Source: an uncultured Collinsella sp. (GTDB taxonomy: Bacteria; Actinomycetota; Coriobacteriia; Coriobacteriales; Coriobacteriaceae). From it: 20,099 nucleotides of DNA. Below the pieces are notes generated by a model that saw nothing but the letters and a program-made list of their open reading frames with translations, had not been told where the DNA came from and ran no database searches. Where the stretch lies: positions 1 through 20,099 of the forward strand of contig CABSMS010000031.1 in assembly GCA_902478885.1 (NCBI GenBank). Reading direction: 5' to 3'. The translations under genes and the position numbers were made by a program. Shown piece after piece: positions 20,058-20,099 of the stretch. Each line of letters opens with the position of its first letter. The first letter of the stretch is position 1.

Positions 20058-20099
20058 TGTCTCTTATACACATCTCCGAGCCCACGAGACTAGCGCTCA
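20057..20099 (+). other. Nextera library adapter left on the contig end (artefact)
   Basis: CTGTCTCTTATACACATCT (20057-20075) is the 19-bp Tn5 mosaic end used in Nextera libraries. CCGAGCCCACGAGAC (20076-20090) is the read-2 adapter. TAGCGCTC (20091-20098) matches an i7 index sequence (N723 in the Nextera XT v2 set, from memory), and the final A begins the P7 primer. None of it is genomic; at most base 20057 could be shared. Confidence 0.98.

Noticed and set aside
19865..20071. Reading frame on the - strand starting MYKRQ
   Set aside because: Its start lies in adapter sequence and the rest is antisense to the sugar transferase.
1..20099. CRISPR arrays, insertion sequences, phage genes, toxin-antitoxin pairs
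   Set aside because: No regularly spaced direct repeats, transposase or integrase motifs, or small paired genes of these kinds were seen on either strand.

Overview
The window is a high-GC bacterial contig that most resembles a gut coriobacterium, probably Collinsella or a close relative. This is inferred from the gene content, the glgB-P-C-D-A order, C/G-ending codons in most genes, and a LoaP-type NusG paralogue ahead of a polysaccharide locus. No database search was possible. There is no phage, transposase, integrase, CRISPR array or replication origin.

Layout. Positions 1-299 hold an imperfect 19-bp inverted repeat and a terminator-like hairpin of an upstream gene. fmt (formyl-Met-tRNA formation) and rsmB (16S rRNA m5C methylation) follow on the + strand, overlapping by 8 nt and ending at a strong hairpin. 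From about 2680 to 16125 every gene is on the - strand. Read 5' to 3' these are glgB (branching enzyme), glgP (phosphorylase), glgC and glgD (the two ADP-glucose pyrophosphorylase subunits), glgA (glycogen synthase), a 1098-residue GH13-GH77 fusion, and a small FmdB-type zinc-ribbon gene. Together they form a full glycogen cycle: GlgC/GlgD make ADP-glucose, GlgA polymerises, GlgB branches, GlgP phosphorolyses, and the fusion enzyme debranches or hydrolyses and disproportionates short glucans.

From 16470 the + strand carries a HAD-family phosphatase or phosphomutase and a divergent thiamine-pyrophosphokinase-like gene. Next come a long stem-loop and tRNA-Ala(GGC) with its own promoter and terminator. 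About 900 bp without a convincing gene follows, containing a perfect 25-bp palindrome and, in its last ~230 bp, several strong hairpins. That structured leader runs into a LoaP/NusG-family antiterminator and the 5' part of a polyprenyl-phosphate sugar-phosphate transferase, evidently the start of a capsule or exopolysaccharide operon.

The last 43 bases (20057-20099) are not genomic. They are the Nextera transposase end, read-2 adapter and the start of an i7 index, so the final gene is cut off and any protein ending LLYTSPSPRD is an artefact.

The points most worth a second look are: (1) long histone-H1-like Lys/Ala/Thr/Pro tails on both GlgA (~300 residues) and GlgB (~60 residues plus a short N-terminal one); (2) a set of TGGTAAAAC / GTTTTACCA operator-like sites shared by the glgB-HAD divergent promoter region and the GH13-GH77 promoter region, suggesting one LacI-type regulon; (3) the LoaP-like gene with its highly folded leader; and (4) a GlgB whose conserved GH13 region-I histidine is glycine.
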